Origin: Emydura subglobosa
Lineage: Eukaryota; Chordata; Testudines; Chelidae
NCBI GenBank assembly: GCA_007922225.1
Contig: ML680055.1
Coordinates: 3,592,543 to 3,656,542 of the forward strand
DNA: 64,000 nt
Direction of reading: 5' to 3'
Under the pieces are notes generated by a model, which did no database searches, had not been told where the DNA came from, and saw nothing but the letters and a program-made list of their open reading frames with translations. The position numbers were made by a program, and so were the translations under genes. Each line of letters starts with the position of its first letter. Position 1 is the first letter of the stretch. Shown one piece after another: positions 36,111 through 47,212 of the stretch.

Positions 36111-36639
36111 GGTGTGAGTTCCTAAGACAGATAGATTTTACATATACCTAAGCAAGTTGACACCATTTTGTGACTGCTTCAGATCTTAGAATCTATCAGT
36201 AATAGAACCCAGGGGTTCTGATCTCTAGTCTAGACTTGAATACTAGACTATATTCTGTCTACATGTGCCTATTCCCTGCCCCCTTTATGTGTATAATATG
36301 TTATAAGGAAACTGCTTTTACCTTCTCTACAATTAGGCTGGCATTGGTTTAGGTATCTTGCCCTTTGGTGTAAACTCTCTGCTGAAGATACAGCTTCCCC
36401 TTGTCATATTCTTGCCTGAAGACATCAGTCAATGCTGAAGAAGACTGACAATGCTAGGTTAGTGCTTGTTTGCTCCTGGGTCTTTGGTGACAGGCTATCC
36501 TTATTGATTCTGTAGCAGCTGTATTGTGTGTGGGTGATGCTAGCCATGTTAGTGCAGTGAAATGCTTCCCAGTCCTGCTGAGTCCTCTGATTTCTAAGAG
36601 CATCAGTTCCCCTCATCTCTCTGCTATCTTTCCTTCTTC
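36111..36639. other. Non-coding stretch without recognised features
   Basis: No gene or family recognised. Confidence 0.45.
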
Positions 36640-37145
36640 CATCCCCAGATAACAGTGACAGGTTCCCTCTCTATGAGCAAGCAAGCTGTAGTAGCTTGTA
36701 CTTTTAGCTTTAAAGGTCCCTGGTTCAATACCTGCTCTGTTGGCCATGTTGGTGGCTGTCACCCTGAACTCTTCTGGAAACAGCTTCTTAGTGCCCATTG
36801 TGACAGTGGGTTTTTTGATGTATTGAAAACCGTGTAAAAATTACAAGGTGTCACTTTAGATCCTGTAAGGGTTTCCCTGGTCCTGCTTGTAGGCAAAGGG
36901 GCCTTCTTGGGAAGTGAGCGACCTGGGCCTCCAGCCGTCTGCAAAGAGCCACCTTAGAGCAGGATGGGGTGAGTTGTGGTCTCTGTTTTTAGGGAGCAGC
37001 CTGTTTTCTTTCTCTGTGTTTTTTAGTTCTTGTGGGTTATTGTTCTGGATTCTAAAAAATAAAGTAGTGTTTTGTTGCAGCCTCCCGGCAAGAACATTTT
37101 ACATTCATCTCTAACTTCTCTTTGTGTATACCATGAACATAACAG
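36640..37145 (+). repeat. tRNA-derived composite repeat, copy 2
   Basis: A tRNA-like block at 36675-36735 has the B-box-like ggttcaatacc (36722-36732) and shares cttttagct...aaggtccctggttcaat with copy 1. Further on are gtgtcactttagatcctgta, ctggattctaaaaaataaag and gttttgttgcagcctcccgg (to about 37085), then a ccatgaacataacag end. The block order is tRNA-like first, tail later, the reverse of the order within copy 1. Confidence 0.5.
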
Positions 37146-38539
37146 TTCTGGTGTTGGGGGCTGGTGTCCAGTAGGATCCAGACTCAAACACCCACACTCC
37201 CAATTTACCTCACTACGGCCACCTAAGAGCTCCCAAAAGGCTAAGAACATTTAGTTCTATTTGCAGCCTGTGCTTCTCTTGTGTACTTTCATCCTGAATC
37301 AGATTTTGGCTCAAGATCAACCCAAAATAGCAACTATGGCTTCAAGCTGCTTTGAGCTTCGGAGGAGGATGGACCTGAATGGGAATGTCATAGCTCACAA
37401 CCCTCCTGGGACGATGATGGGGGAAGAGTGCAGTCGAGGCCAATTGATGACGGGGCAGGAGTTGAGTCATTTCTCACAGGGCCTTAGACAGACCCCGTCC
37501 CTGGTGAGAGCTGGAATGGAGTTTAGCTTCTGTCATGCCAGAATTATCCCCGTGGAGGGACTTTCCACCTGTCAGATCCCAAGTGCCAACTTCATTAGCT
37601 GTGACATTTGCAGGTAATTTGCAGGCTGAAAATTTGTACCTGCCAGGAATGTGCTCTCTGGCTGCATCCACAAGGGACAGGCAGCGAGTGACCATGGCAG
37701 CAGCGCTAGCGAGAGCATCTGGCTTTCATAGCACTCTGTCTATAAGCTGAGGTAACTCTCCTGAAGTCAGTGGCCTAAAACCAGTGTAAGGGAAACCAGA
37801 GTTTAGAGGCATCCTGCTCTGCAGATCTGGTCTCAGGGCCATCGACCAGGGGTGGCTGCTTTTGCTTCTTTCTTGGATTATTGCAGATTCCCAGCAAGGG
37901 GAAGGAGAGGGAGACAGGGAGAAAGGAGACAGGGGAAGAGTGCTAAAGAATTACACAGAGAGGGAGAAAGGAGTCGGGCAGAAAGTCTTATTGTGCCGTC
38001 CCTCACATGAGGGTTCAAATCGAGTGCAACTCTGTTGGCTTAATAGAAGTGACTGGTTTTTCGCTGATGTTGGTGACAGGAGGAACCAGCCTCCTTCACT
38101 CCTCAGTCAATAGATGCATGATAGTCCTGGGTGATTTTGCTGGAAAGTTATGATGTTAGAGGGAATTGCTGGAATGCTGCTACAAAGTGCCCTAAATCCC
38201 AAGCCCCAGAGAAATTACTGGTACATAAAACTGCATTACTCTAAGTGCTCCTCCGGGGGGGTTGTACTGAGTGTTTGTAATCTTTGTTTACTAAGCAATT
38301 CTGCTGCGGATGTTTTTTCCCATTAGTTTCTTCAGCTCATGCTCTCTCTGCCACGGCTGTTCTGAGAGCCAGGCCAGGGGAAGCAACAGCGCAGCCCAGA
38401 AAGCAGAGAGACAAAGAGCAGAATACAAGTAAACTGGTGCTTGTGTGTACATGTGCGTGTGTGTGTGAAGATGGTGTTAGGCTGACTGTGTGCCCGCACA
38501 CACACATATAGAGTGACTCACATCTGAGTGTATTTGTTC
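37146..38539. other. Non-coding stretch
   Basis: Bases 37750-37800 carry a short piece with ctcctgaagtcagtggccta. A (gt)n-type run is at 38454-38468. The ORF at 37261-37617 shows no domain. No gene supported. Confidence 0.45.
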
Positions 38540-38830
38540 AAGAGACGTAACGAAGACAAGACCAATTTCTACAGCAAAATCCAGTGTTGCAGGTTTCTCC
38601 TTGACCTCATTAAGACTAATGATTTATACCTCATAATTGACACAAGTGGGCAAGAATCCCTGGATCTCATTAATAATTTTAAGCATGCCAGAAGTAGATT
38701 TTAAAATCCTAAGCAAAAATTAAATGACCATAAAATGTGCCTTCACTTCCCAAGAGACAGTTCTGTTTCAGCTTGACAGCTTAATTAAAAGCCATGTAAA
38801 TTGGACACAACATTTTTAATAAACAGTCTC
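38540..38830. promoter_or_regulatory. Candidate conserved non-coding element
   Basis: Repeat-free, AT-rich, with many homeodomain-type cores: cattaagactaatgatttat, cctcataattgacac, ctcattaataattttaagca, gcttaattaaaagccatgta. It adjoins a CpG-richer block with an X-box. This is inference from texture; no alignment was possible. Confidence 0.3.
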
Positions 38831-38869
38831 TGGCAAGAGCGCGCAGGGAGAGAAAAGGCGCTTGTAATG

Positions 38870-39260
38870 TGGCGGAAGTAAGTGAAGTGATGCAAGGTCC
38901 CCGTTCTTCGAAGTGACCTCTCCGATAGCTGGAGTCAGCACATCCCTGGTTTTAATGAACAGCTGCGGTGAGCAGAGAGACCGAGCAACATGGGACATTT
39001 TGTGGCTACTGGGTTGGCGTGAGTTGAGGTTGCAGAGGGAAGCAGAATGCGTGGCACAGGGGAGGTTGTTTTACGGCTCGTGGGCCTGGCTGTGTGCGCG
39101 ACCTCTGCCTGGGGCACCCGCCTTGAATTGCGGACCGGCACGCAGGGCTCCACCTGGGTCTGCTCACAGTTGTGGAGCCCGTGTCAGAAGGCCATGGGAG
39201 GCTTTGGAGCCTGGAGGTTGCTATGGAAACCCCAGTTCAGGGGACTGATGTGAGGAATAG
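38870..39260. promoter_or_regulatory. CpG-richer block with RFX X-box; candidate promoter
   Basis: CpGs cluster here (gtgtgcgcgacc, cttgaattgcggaccggcac, and others), against a CpG-poor background. At 39216-39231 stands ggttgctatggaaacc, a near-perfect palindromic RFX-type X-box. A donor-like ctgcg/gtgagc is at 38965-38975. A 68-residue frame from 39047 begins with a signal-peptide-like segment (VVLRLVGLAVCATSAWG). No TATA box or clear exon. Promoter or first exon is only a possibility. Confidence 0.3.
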
Positions 39261-39789
39261 TATCGCTATCATTCATTAGCATATGATTTGGCTTGAAGAG
39301 AGGGGCCAGAGGGGAAGAAAAGGCTGGAGAGGGGGTTGGGTGGGGTGACGCTTCACAAATATCCCCCCCTTTCCATTCCCTCCACCTGCTACATGCTGCA
39401 CAAACCGTGCGGCCTACCCCAATTCCCGGGCCTTTGAGGTGAAGGCTCAGTGCCTCTCCTCTGCATCTCCTGAGCCACGGTAGTGCAGTTTCATTGGAGC
39501 CATGCTGCCGTCAGACCACGGCTGCACCTAGACCCCCCTTAAAGGAGGTGGCCACAGGTTCACCCACTCCCCACCAGAGTCACTTCAGCTAAACCCACAG
39601 AGTCACGCTGGGATTGAACCCCCATGAGAGGTATGGCACCATAAGACTCACTGGGCCTTCGCCTGACACCTCTCTCCCTTTCTGTCTAATTCCATATCTC
39701 CCCCATCTCTGTCTCCCTCTGTCTGCCTCCTTCCCCTTGCAGGGGACTGTAACACTCCCCACTCAGGGTCCAGGCGACAGTGCCACGCA
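39261..39789. other. CT-rich non-coding stretch
   Basis: Pyrimidine-rich on plus (39655-39740). No gene; may be a further LTR-like fragment, but no family was recognised. Confidence 0.4.
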
Positions 39790-40035
39790 GGTGGATGCGC
39801 TGAGCTCATACTCCAGTTCTACCACAGACTCCCTGTGGGACCTTGGGCAAGGCAATTAGGCTCAAATCTTCAAAAGGAGCAAGGTGCCCAAAATAGCTTG
39901 GAGGGTCTGGGCTCAGTTTCTCTGTCCTCCTTCTGTACAACGGGGATAACAGCACTGCCCTGCTTCACAGGGGGTTGTAAGGTCCTCACGGACTGTGAGG
40001 TGCTCAGATACTACAGTAATAAGTACATAAACTAG
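39790..40035 (+). repeat. MIR-type SINE
   Basis: tgagctcatactccagttct, accacagactccctgtggga, ccttgggcaaggcaattagg, tctgtacaacggggataaca, and ctgtgaggtgctcagatact in MIR order, with about 55 bp extra in the middle. Confidence 0.75.
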
Positions 40036-41499
40036 ACAGGGAATGACAGGTGGTCACTACCATACACGGTTGGGTGTAACCTTCACCACAGATGTGAAAA
40101 GTTCGGTGTGTCGGCTATTACCATCTCCTCAATCAGCCAGTCCTTTTCTATTTGATCTGAAAAAATCTCCCTAGATCTACTCCCCACGTATTTAAACCTA
40201 GAGTTCACAGCCTGGTCCGCCTGCCTCGCCCTCACATCACAGAAGCATCTTTGCATTTGATCTTTGCCGCTAGCACACTGAATTATTTTTTTTTCTGCTT
40301 TTCCTAGTTTGCAGGTTTGAGGGAAGGTCAAGAGGTTCACAGCCTGAGAGAGAAAGAGAAACTGGGGCTGCCTGTGGCTCCTTGTTCTCCTCAACACTGA
40401 TTAACTGGCGGCTGCCTCCACTGACCTCTGAGACCTGGTTCAGTCTTTTGCTTGATTCCAAGGAATGAATTTAAGCTACAGAGAAAGAAGGATTGGCAGT
40501 GCACGGCCAAGAAGGGATGTGCCTCCGTCTCAGGCCTGAGAGGTAAGGAGAACCCCACTAAGATATTCACAGAGAGATCACTTCAGTCTGCTGTGGAATA
40601 GCTGCCTTTGATGCCCCTCTCCTCCTTCAATGCATTGCTCAGATGTCTAGCCCTCAAAGAGAAAAACATTATATTATTTTCATATCTTTGCAGTCCATTC
40701 TATAAAAGGCACCTCTCTCTCATGCACACGTGTGCAGCATAAAACCAAGGCCCTGACTGCTTGCACTCCTTAAAGAACCCATTACTCTTCTTGCAAGAGT
40801 TAGGGAGTGTTAACCTCCTCAATTGCCTGACCAAATTTCCCTGCTAGTGAACTTCATGAAACTTTTTCAATTTGCAACAATTTTTGCCGTAAATCACAAG
40901 AAAACTCATAACGAATCATACTATTCCATACTAGGTGCTTTTATTCACAAAGATATATGCAAATTAGGGTTGTCAGCCAACTGTAGTAAAATATATAACG
41001 GTTATTTAAAGTATAATATAACTAGCCACTATTAAGATATTTAAAATATCTATGCATGCCCTAGTACATTGCAAAATAGATGACAAGGTAATATATTTTC
41101 ATTTAAGCTCTTACCGAAACAAACAGTTGAATCAATTTCATTCAATTTAATTTAATTTAATTGTCCAGTTTAGTATATTAACCTAATCTGTGCAGAGTTG
41201 AGGTGGAATTTAGTGTCCTATAATGTCTGTTTTTCTAACTCTGCCCCTTAATTTTCCCAAAACTAACCCAATCTGCCGGAAATTTCACAAGCTTGAACTC
41301 ACAATAGTGTACATTATTTATGGGATGTTTGAGGTAATTAGATGAAGAGTCTGGAAGATAGAAAGGTGCAAAGATGAGGGACACTTGCTTGAATTATTTT
41401 AATTTTTTGGCTTAGGAACTTCAGATGTGTTTTAGTTTGGTGGACATAGCATTGGTTGGTTCTTTTGGTGACAGGCTTTTTGGTGAATTTATTTAGTTA
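40036..41499. other. Non-coding stretch, AT-rich in its second half
   Basis: Bases 40085-40460 hold an antisense 104-residue ORF without any recognisable domain. Bases 40960-41070 (aattagggttgtcagccaac ... gtaaaatatataacgg) resemble the end of a known attagggctgtcaa-type vertebrate element, too decayed to call. Confidence 0.4.
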
Positions 41500-42732
41500 T
41501 TAACAGGAATTTCCATTTATACTATTGGCGCTAAAGAGATTATAAACTCCTCATCCCTTCATAGCTTGCACATCTACTCAATGCTTCTTATGAACTGTCA
41601 GGAAATAATTAAACGTTTTCCTTTAAAAAAAAGGAAATTCTCAGGGGAAAACTCAGTAAAGCTGGAATTAATTATATATCTAGCAATTACTTTAAGGGCA
41701 GGAAGAAAAAAAACCCTTGAGACTTTTGTCGTTATCTCCAAGCCCAAACATTGGCAAGACTGAATAAATTCAAAGTTAAGCTTCAGCTTCAAAACAGAAA
41801 GCAAACTTCAGAAAAGCTGAGACATGGCCAATAAAATCACGCAGCCATTAACTGTGTATCACTGTCCACAAAATAACTGAACAGCAGGGGGAAATCTCAT
41901 CTCAATGGCTTATCCAAATGGAGAAGTGAGCTCTTTGGACTGATTTACTCATCTTGATTGGTTGAATGTGCTTAACTGTAATCTTTAAACCCATCTGCAC
42001 CTCTCACTTCAACAAACCCCTCCTCCCTTCTTTAAGAGAGCATGCAGGCACTGGACAAGGCAGATTGACACACATCTTTGCCAAAATATTGTCAAAGGCA
42101 ATTCAGCAAAGGCATATGGACTTTCACATGTTAATGTGTTGTCACATTGTAATACTCCGTAGCAACACACAGCTGCACCTGTGACCCTTTTAAAATCTAG
42201 GCCCAGATTTAGGATTTGTGCCAAAACTCAGGGTGGCTGATGTATGATAGGAGAAGAGGGCCTGATTTTCAGAGCTGCTAAGCACCCACACCACCAGCTG
42301 TAGTGTATATGAGCTGTGGATAATCAATGCTTTTGAAAATCAAGCCCATCTTGTATTGGACAAATCCAAACCTGTGCACTGTAGGAGAACTCATCTCTAT
42401 AGGCACAGCATCCAGGTACCCTGAACAAGACAAAGCACAGTATCACATCCTGGCCATGTTCTTGAATCCCAGGTTCAGAACCATCCTGGCTGATTTCTCA
42501 CCCGGGGAGAAAAAATAATAATTAATGGACTATTACAGTTGTTACTGTTTTTAGGTTTATGAGGTTAATTAACATTTATCTGTGTATCTGAGGGTATTAT
42601 ACTTTCACCCATCATCTTAGTACCTGAGTGCCTTCCCTGTAAAATCAATAGCAATAGTGAAGTCTCTGGTGTACTTAATGGAGTGCCTGGCCCTTCTCTG
42701 TTTTCTGGATCATTACTCTACATGGAGTAAGA

Positions 42733-42734
<2 letters not shown>

Positions 42735-42766
<32 letters not shown>
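42735..42766. repeat. (TC)n microsatellite
   Basis: Sixteen uninterrupted tc units, inside the segment that the right copy of repeat R lacks. Confidence 0.95.
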
Positions 42767-42770
<4 letters not shown>

Positions 42771-42869
42771 GGTAAGGGTTTGGGAATAAAAAGGGTGTCA
42801 GTGTTTTGAGCGTCACTTTTGGTTTTCTCAAAGAGGAAGGTTTTGCAACAATTTCTAGAGACACTCAGA

Positions 42870-43115
42870 TTCTGGATTCCCCAGATCTCCTCTGGAAGTT
42901 GGTCCCATAGCTAGATCCCCTCAGCCAAGGATGCCTTGTCCCCTGCTCTCATACATTTCATCTTGGATTTTGTGATATGCATCATCCCAGAGGAGCGCTG
43001 CTGTCTCTATGTCTCTATAGGTCAAAATTCAATCTTTAAGGTAGCTGGGGCTTGATCCAGTAATTGCTTTGAAAATTGGGACCAGCATCAAGATGTCTCT
43101 AGTAATTAGAGACAA
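42870..43115 (-). pseudogene. L2/CR1-type LINE ORF2 C-terminal trace (left copy)
   Basis: On minus the frame gives a FKAITGSSPSYL-like segment and later LWDQLPEEIW, as in the right copy at 56628-56830. These correspond to the FKALxxLAPxYL and LWNxLPxxIR motifs near the end of L2/CR1-type ORF2 proteins. Interrupted by stops and indels; not functional. The presence in both copies suggests that repeat R derives partly from a LINE 3' end. Confidence 0.5.
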
Positions 43116-43550
43116 GCACATGCCACACATCATTTGTGTGGTGCCACCAATATGGGGAGGGGAGACATGTCAATAGCAACACTGAATTTGACAGTAGCTG
43201 TGCCCAGGATGGAAAGAGGAGTTGGGTGGAAAATGGGATTATTATTTTCACAGACATTTCTGCTAGAAAAAAGTCCTTTCAAACTCTTTTGATTTTCCAT
43301 TGCTCAGAAAAAATGCAGAAAAAAATTAAACAAGAACCAAAATTTCCCCGTGACAAATTTTATTTTTGGTGAAGCTGTGTTTTCCAACAGGAAAGCTTTC
43401 TGTCAGACAATTTTCAAACAACTCTAATGAAAAGTATTTGTGGGACAGCTTGGACGACTTTATAGTCATGTGTGATATTGTCCTAGATATCGAAAGAGTC
43501 GAATCACGCAATACATGTAGGTGCTAATCTGGTGCTATATAACAAGCCTA

Positions 43551-43999
43551 TATCCAAGACAATGCTCCCAGCCTTGCTAGAGGTTCCACTGCAACCTTCT
43601 CTTTATCTCCATTCCTCTGCTACCCTCTCCTCCTCCTCTCATAAATGTACACTAACTGGAAATATGGTGTAACTTGCTGTATGACACCACTATAAAATCT
43701 ACTAAGAGCAAGTATAAAATTCAAAGAAAACCCATATTTCTCTATAACAAGCTACGCTTTTGCAAAACTCACACTATTCAACTTGTAAAATCACTCCCTC
43801 ATAATTGTGTGGGTCTATTAGAGCTGGGTGATAGGAAGACCCTTTTATCTTAGGTCTCTGAACCAGGGTATTGCAGAGAAAATAGAACCTGCATCCGAAA
43901 CAACCTGGGTTTTGCAAAACCAAAAACCTGGCCTCTTCTACCCATTCCTATTTCATACATTATTTATACTACAGTATGCAGGATCCACAGAATGTAGTG
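43551..43999. other. Non-coding stretch without recognised features
   Basis: No gene or repeat family recognised. Confidence 0.45.
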
Positions 44000-44424
44000 C
44001 ATTAGTTCCCAACCAGGGGTACGGTATCCCTGGAGGTATACGGAGGTCTTCCAGGGGGCACATCAACTCATCTAAATATTTGCCTAGTTTTACAACAGGC
44101 TACTGAAAAAGTACTAGGGAAGACACTACAAACTAAAATTTCATACAGACAATGACTTGTTTATACTGCTCTATATACTATAAACCAAAATGTAAGTACA
44201 ATATTTATATTGCAATTGATTTATTTTATAATTATATGGTAAAAATCAGAAAGTCAGCCATTTTTCAGTAACAGTGCACTGTGATACACTTTTGTATTTT
44301 TATGTTTGATTTTGTAAGCAAATCCTTCTAAGTGAGGTGAAACGCAAGTGGGGGCACGCAAGACAAATCAGACTCCTGAAAGGGGTGCAGTAGTCTGGAA
44401 AGGTTGAAGGCCACTGATGTAGTG
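43992..44424. mobile_element. hAT-like non-autonomous element with perfect 8-bp TSD
   Basis: The element spans 44000-44416. The 8-mer atgtagtg stands directly before (43992-43999) and directly after it (44417-44424), the target-site length of hAT transposons. The termini cattagttcccaacc and ggttgaaggccactg are inverted repeats of each other (10 of 15 positions, counting from the outside). 417 bp, AT-rich interior without a transposase frame. A common turtle family with cagtggttcccaacc termini, recognised from memory. Confidence 0.85.
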
Positions 44425-45649
44425 GACAGATCCTTAACTGGTGTAAATTGGCAGAGCTCCATAGATGTCAATTTTGATATCCTGATTTATACCAGCTGAA
44501 AATATGGTCCAGTATGTTTAATGTAAAATATTTATTTTAAAAATCTTACATTTCTCTCTCTCTCTCTTTTGAAATGCTACCTTCCAAACCCACAACCCAA
44601 AAGCCACAAATCTGTGCATAAACTCCCAGGTCCAGTGAGCAACAACAGTAACTTTACCCACCACTGAATTGCAGCTGCCTCTGAGATAGAACACTGCAGC
44701 TGTTAAACAACTCACAAAAACACTATACAACAGATTTGGACATGAAGGAAAATAGAATATCTTCAAACAGGAACTGCAGGCTCGACTTTAGGCAGACATT
44801 ATTTAATTAACTACTAAGGCTGGGTGAGAACAGTCAAAAATATTCTGCAAATAAACCAATTTGCCTGGATTATGTTATCACTCACCCTTCCACGATGCTG
44901 TCTTGGGACTCACTTTCCACTGATATTCTAGCAAATTAGGAATGTTCACAAAAATAGTTTATTTTAACTGAATATCAGCGAAAATTTGTGGAAGCAAATT
45001 CTAAATCTGAAAATGTGAATATTAACACTTAAAACCTGATTCCAAGGATTTCACGCCTCTAATCATGGCACAAGAATACAGCATGTGGGCCTATGTGTCC
45101 AATCATAACTAATAATTCATCCTAACTTTTAATATCAAAGATCCCTCAGTGATCTTCTCATGCTTGAGTTATAGGGCACTGGTTATTTGCAGAAGTTACT
45201 TGCAGAACAATTTCAAATGAGAACTACATTTGACAAAATTGTATCTGTTCACAGATAATTCAGTAAGAGAAAAAGAGGTGAAATCTGCCAAATAAACCAA
45301 TTGCTAGGAATTATTACGGACTGATTGGATTAGTCATTTAATCCTATCAATTACCCCAACAATTATTCATCTAAAAATGCACGCAGGAACTAAATTGTTA
45401 TTCTCCAATTTAATAACTTGTATTTTCCAATCAGGAACACAATCAATACCGTGTAGTGGCCCATATGGCTAGCAGTCACAAACCACTGTGCTAGACAGTC
45501 AATATTTGAAGTGAACAGTTCAAGAACAGCTCAAAGGCTTGAAATTATTTGGAGAATAATAATAAAATAATAATAACAACTAATGTGGGATTGGATCTCC
45601 TTTCTGCCAGATGTTATGTGCATATACTTATGCCTATATTGTAAAACAA
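44425..45649. other. Non-coding stretch
   Basis: Bases 44430-44510 (aactggtgtaaattggcaga ... gatttataccagctgaaaat) form a short palindromic repeat. Bases 44820-45440 are AT-rich and unique-looking. No gene. Confidence 0.45.
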
Positions 45650-45735
45650 TAAGGCAACATAATGATCATGTAGTCTGGCCTATATAGCAGAGGCCATAAT
45701 ATTTCACCAAATTATTCCTGTACTGAGCCCAGCAG
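45650..45735 (-). mobile_element. CR1-type (old lineage) LINE 3' remnant
   Basis: aatgatcatgtagtctggcc, cagaggccataatatttcac and attattcctgtactgagccc match the reverse of the element tail also seen at 61830-61900. Confidence 0.6.
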
Positions 45736-45769
45736 GAGTGGTTTGCAAATGATTCTTTAACCAAAACTA

Positions 45770-46470
45770 TGGCTGTAGGCAAGTGGACTCACCGCTTAAG
45801 CACCTCCTTGTGTCTGGGTGTGGCATAGCAGGCTCTATTCCCAAACTGCCCCCTCCTGATAGTTGCTCCAGTCCCGTGGTGGTCCACCTCTTCTCATGAC
45901 TCAGCCTTCTGGCCAGGCTATATTTAGTCCCACACCTTCTGGCAGTAAACAAAGAGTCTAATAAACAAACTCAAATGTGACTCTTCACCCTGGACTCACT
46001 CCTTCACTCCTTCCTAGGCGCTGCAGGGTTGTCCTCCCACTCTTGTGCAGATCTACACCACTCAGGGCTTCTCCTTGGAGGCCAGGCTCCAACTTCAACA
46101 ACTCTTCTCCCCCTTGTGTCAGGGTGTTTCCATACCACTTTTCCCCATGGCTAGTTGGGAAACCCAGGCTCTCCCTCTCCTCTGGCTCCAGTCCAGGGAC
46201 CCTATGCAGAAAGCTGAGGTAAACTTGGCTTTCCCTGAGGCCTTCCTGGGTTTATTGTGCATCTGCCTCTCGCTAGGCCCCTCCTTCACTCCCTAGCAAC
46301 TAGAGAGACACTGCAGGGTTCTTCCCTCGCTCCCCTTACCCCCTCCTCCTCTGGGCTTCCTCCCTTTATGTTCACAACCCAGCTCTTCCCCCAGCTGGGT
46401 TTCATCTTCCATTAGACCTGGCCTCGGGGCAGCCAGGGCCCTTGACTGAGCGCTCTAGCGCCAGTTAATT
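45770..46470. mobile_element. CT-rich LTR-like stretch
   Basis: Long pyrimidine-rich sequence with ctatatttagtcccacacct at 45918 and aataaacaaac at 45960. The composition fits an antisense LTR or leader of a turtle retroelement, but borders and family could not be fixed. Overlapping 81- and 83-residue ORFs have no domain. Confidence 0.3.
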
Positions 46471-46544
46471 CTTTTAATGCCAGTACAGCAGAGGATGAGA
46501 CACCCAACAGGCACCGCAGCTGCTCAGGCTGATGCAGGTTAATG

Positions 46545-46705
46545 TCGACCCGCTCCTAAACAAAATATTTAGTTTACATTTCCTCAATGGAAAACATTGC
46601 AGAAAAATCAAAATTGTCCTACCCACAAGTTTTGGTTTTTGCAGAAACCTTGTTTCCATTGATAAAACATTTTGACAGAACAATTCCCAACCAGCTCTAG
46701 TGCTA
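46545..46705. mobile_element. Family T element fragment
   Basis: Ends acaattcccaaccagctcta at 46680-46699, the characteristic family T terminus, preceded by cattgataaaacattttgac. 5' part lost. Confidence 0.55.
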
Positions 46706-46814
46706 CCAATGGCACTGGGGCTTAGAAAAACTCTAGGGCCTATGTATCAACTAAAGAGTCTGTCGGGCTTAATGCTCGTAGGGTATTATTACAATTAAGT
46801 TGTTAAAATTGCAG

Positions 46815-47080
46815 TAAAATCTGTAGGTACACTACACCTGCACATCGGTATAACTACGTCACTCAGGGGTGTGAAAAATCCACACTCCCTGAGCAATGTG
46901 GTTATACTGATCAAACCCCATTGTAGACAGAACTATGTCATCAGGAGGGCTTCTCCTGTTGACATATCTACCGCCTTGGACGGAGATTGATTAACTACAC
47001 CAATGGGAGAAGCTCTCCCATTAGCACAGTGTCTTCACTGATGGGGCTACCACTGGACAGCTTCACTTCTGCATATGGAC
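46815..47080 (-). mobile_element. MITE of the gtctacac-terminus group
   Basis: Contains cactcaggggtgtgaaaaat next to ccacactccctgagcaatgt, a hairpin, then ggagggcttctcctgttgac and aatgggagaagctctcccat. Same element as 29193-29490, opposite orientation, and better preserved. Confidence 0.7.
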
Positions 47081-47212
47081 CGCGGCAGCATTTGAAGTGT
47101 TGACCTGCGCATATTGTTTGGACTCTCCTAAATACTGGTGAATGGATGACTGTGATACGCATGTGCTAATTTCTGTATTTCCCATGTTGATTCATACCTG
47201 TACATGTGTGTG

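Larger units (their letters stand above)
41500..43550 (-). repeat. Long repeat R, left copy (inverted relative to 56095-58965)
   Basis: Read on minus, this matches 56095-58965 (minus the LTR in the latter) in order, from ccctgatggaag-type ends through the L2-like coding trace to gctatata at 43535-43545. Landmarks shared with the right copy: ggaattaattatatatctag (41666), ttcaaagttaagcttcagc (41769), gccaataaaatcac (41828), ccagatctcctctggaagtt (42881), gcttgatccagtaattgctt (43049), catcatttgtgtggtgccac (43127). It holds its own extra 300 bp at about 42530-42845 with a (TC)n run. Divergence is considerable, so the pair is old. Confidence 0.8.

Noticed and set aside
36675..36735. tRNA gene suggested by ggttcaatacc B box
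   Set aside because: No complete cloverleaf or A box could be formed and the same block occurs elsewhere as part of a dispersed repeat.
37261..37617. 118-residue plus-strand ORF
   Set aside because: Begins with a hydrophobic stretch but has no recognisable domain and an antisense ORF overlaps it.
42735..42766. Regular repeats as a CRISPR array
   Set aside because: Simple (TC)n, (GAAA)n and (TAAA)n runs have no spacers; the window is eukaryotic in every respect.
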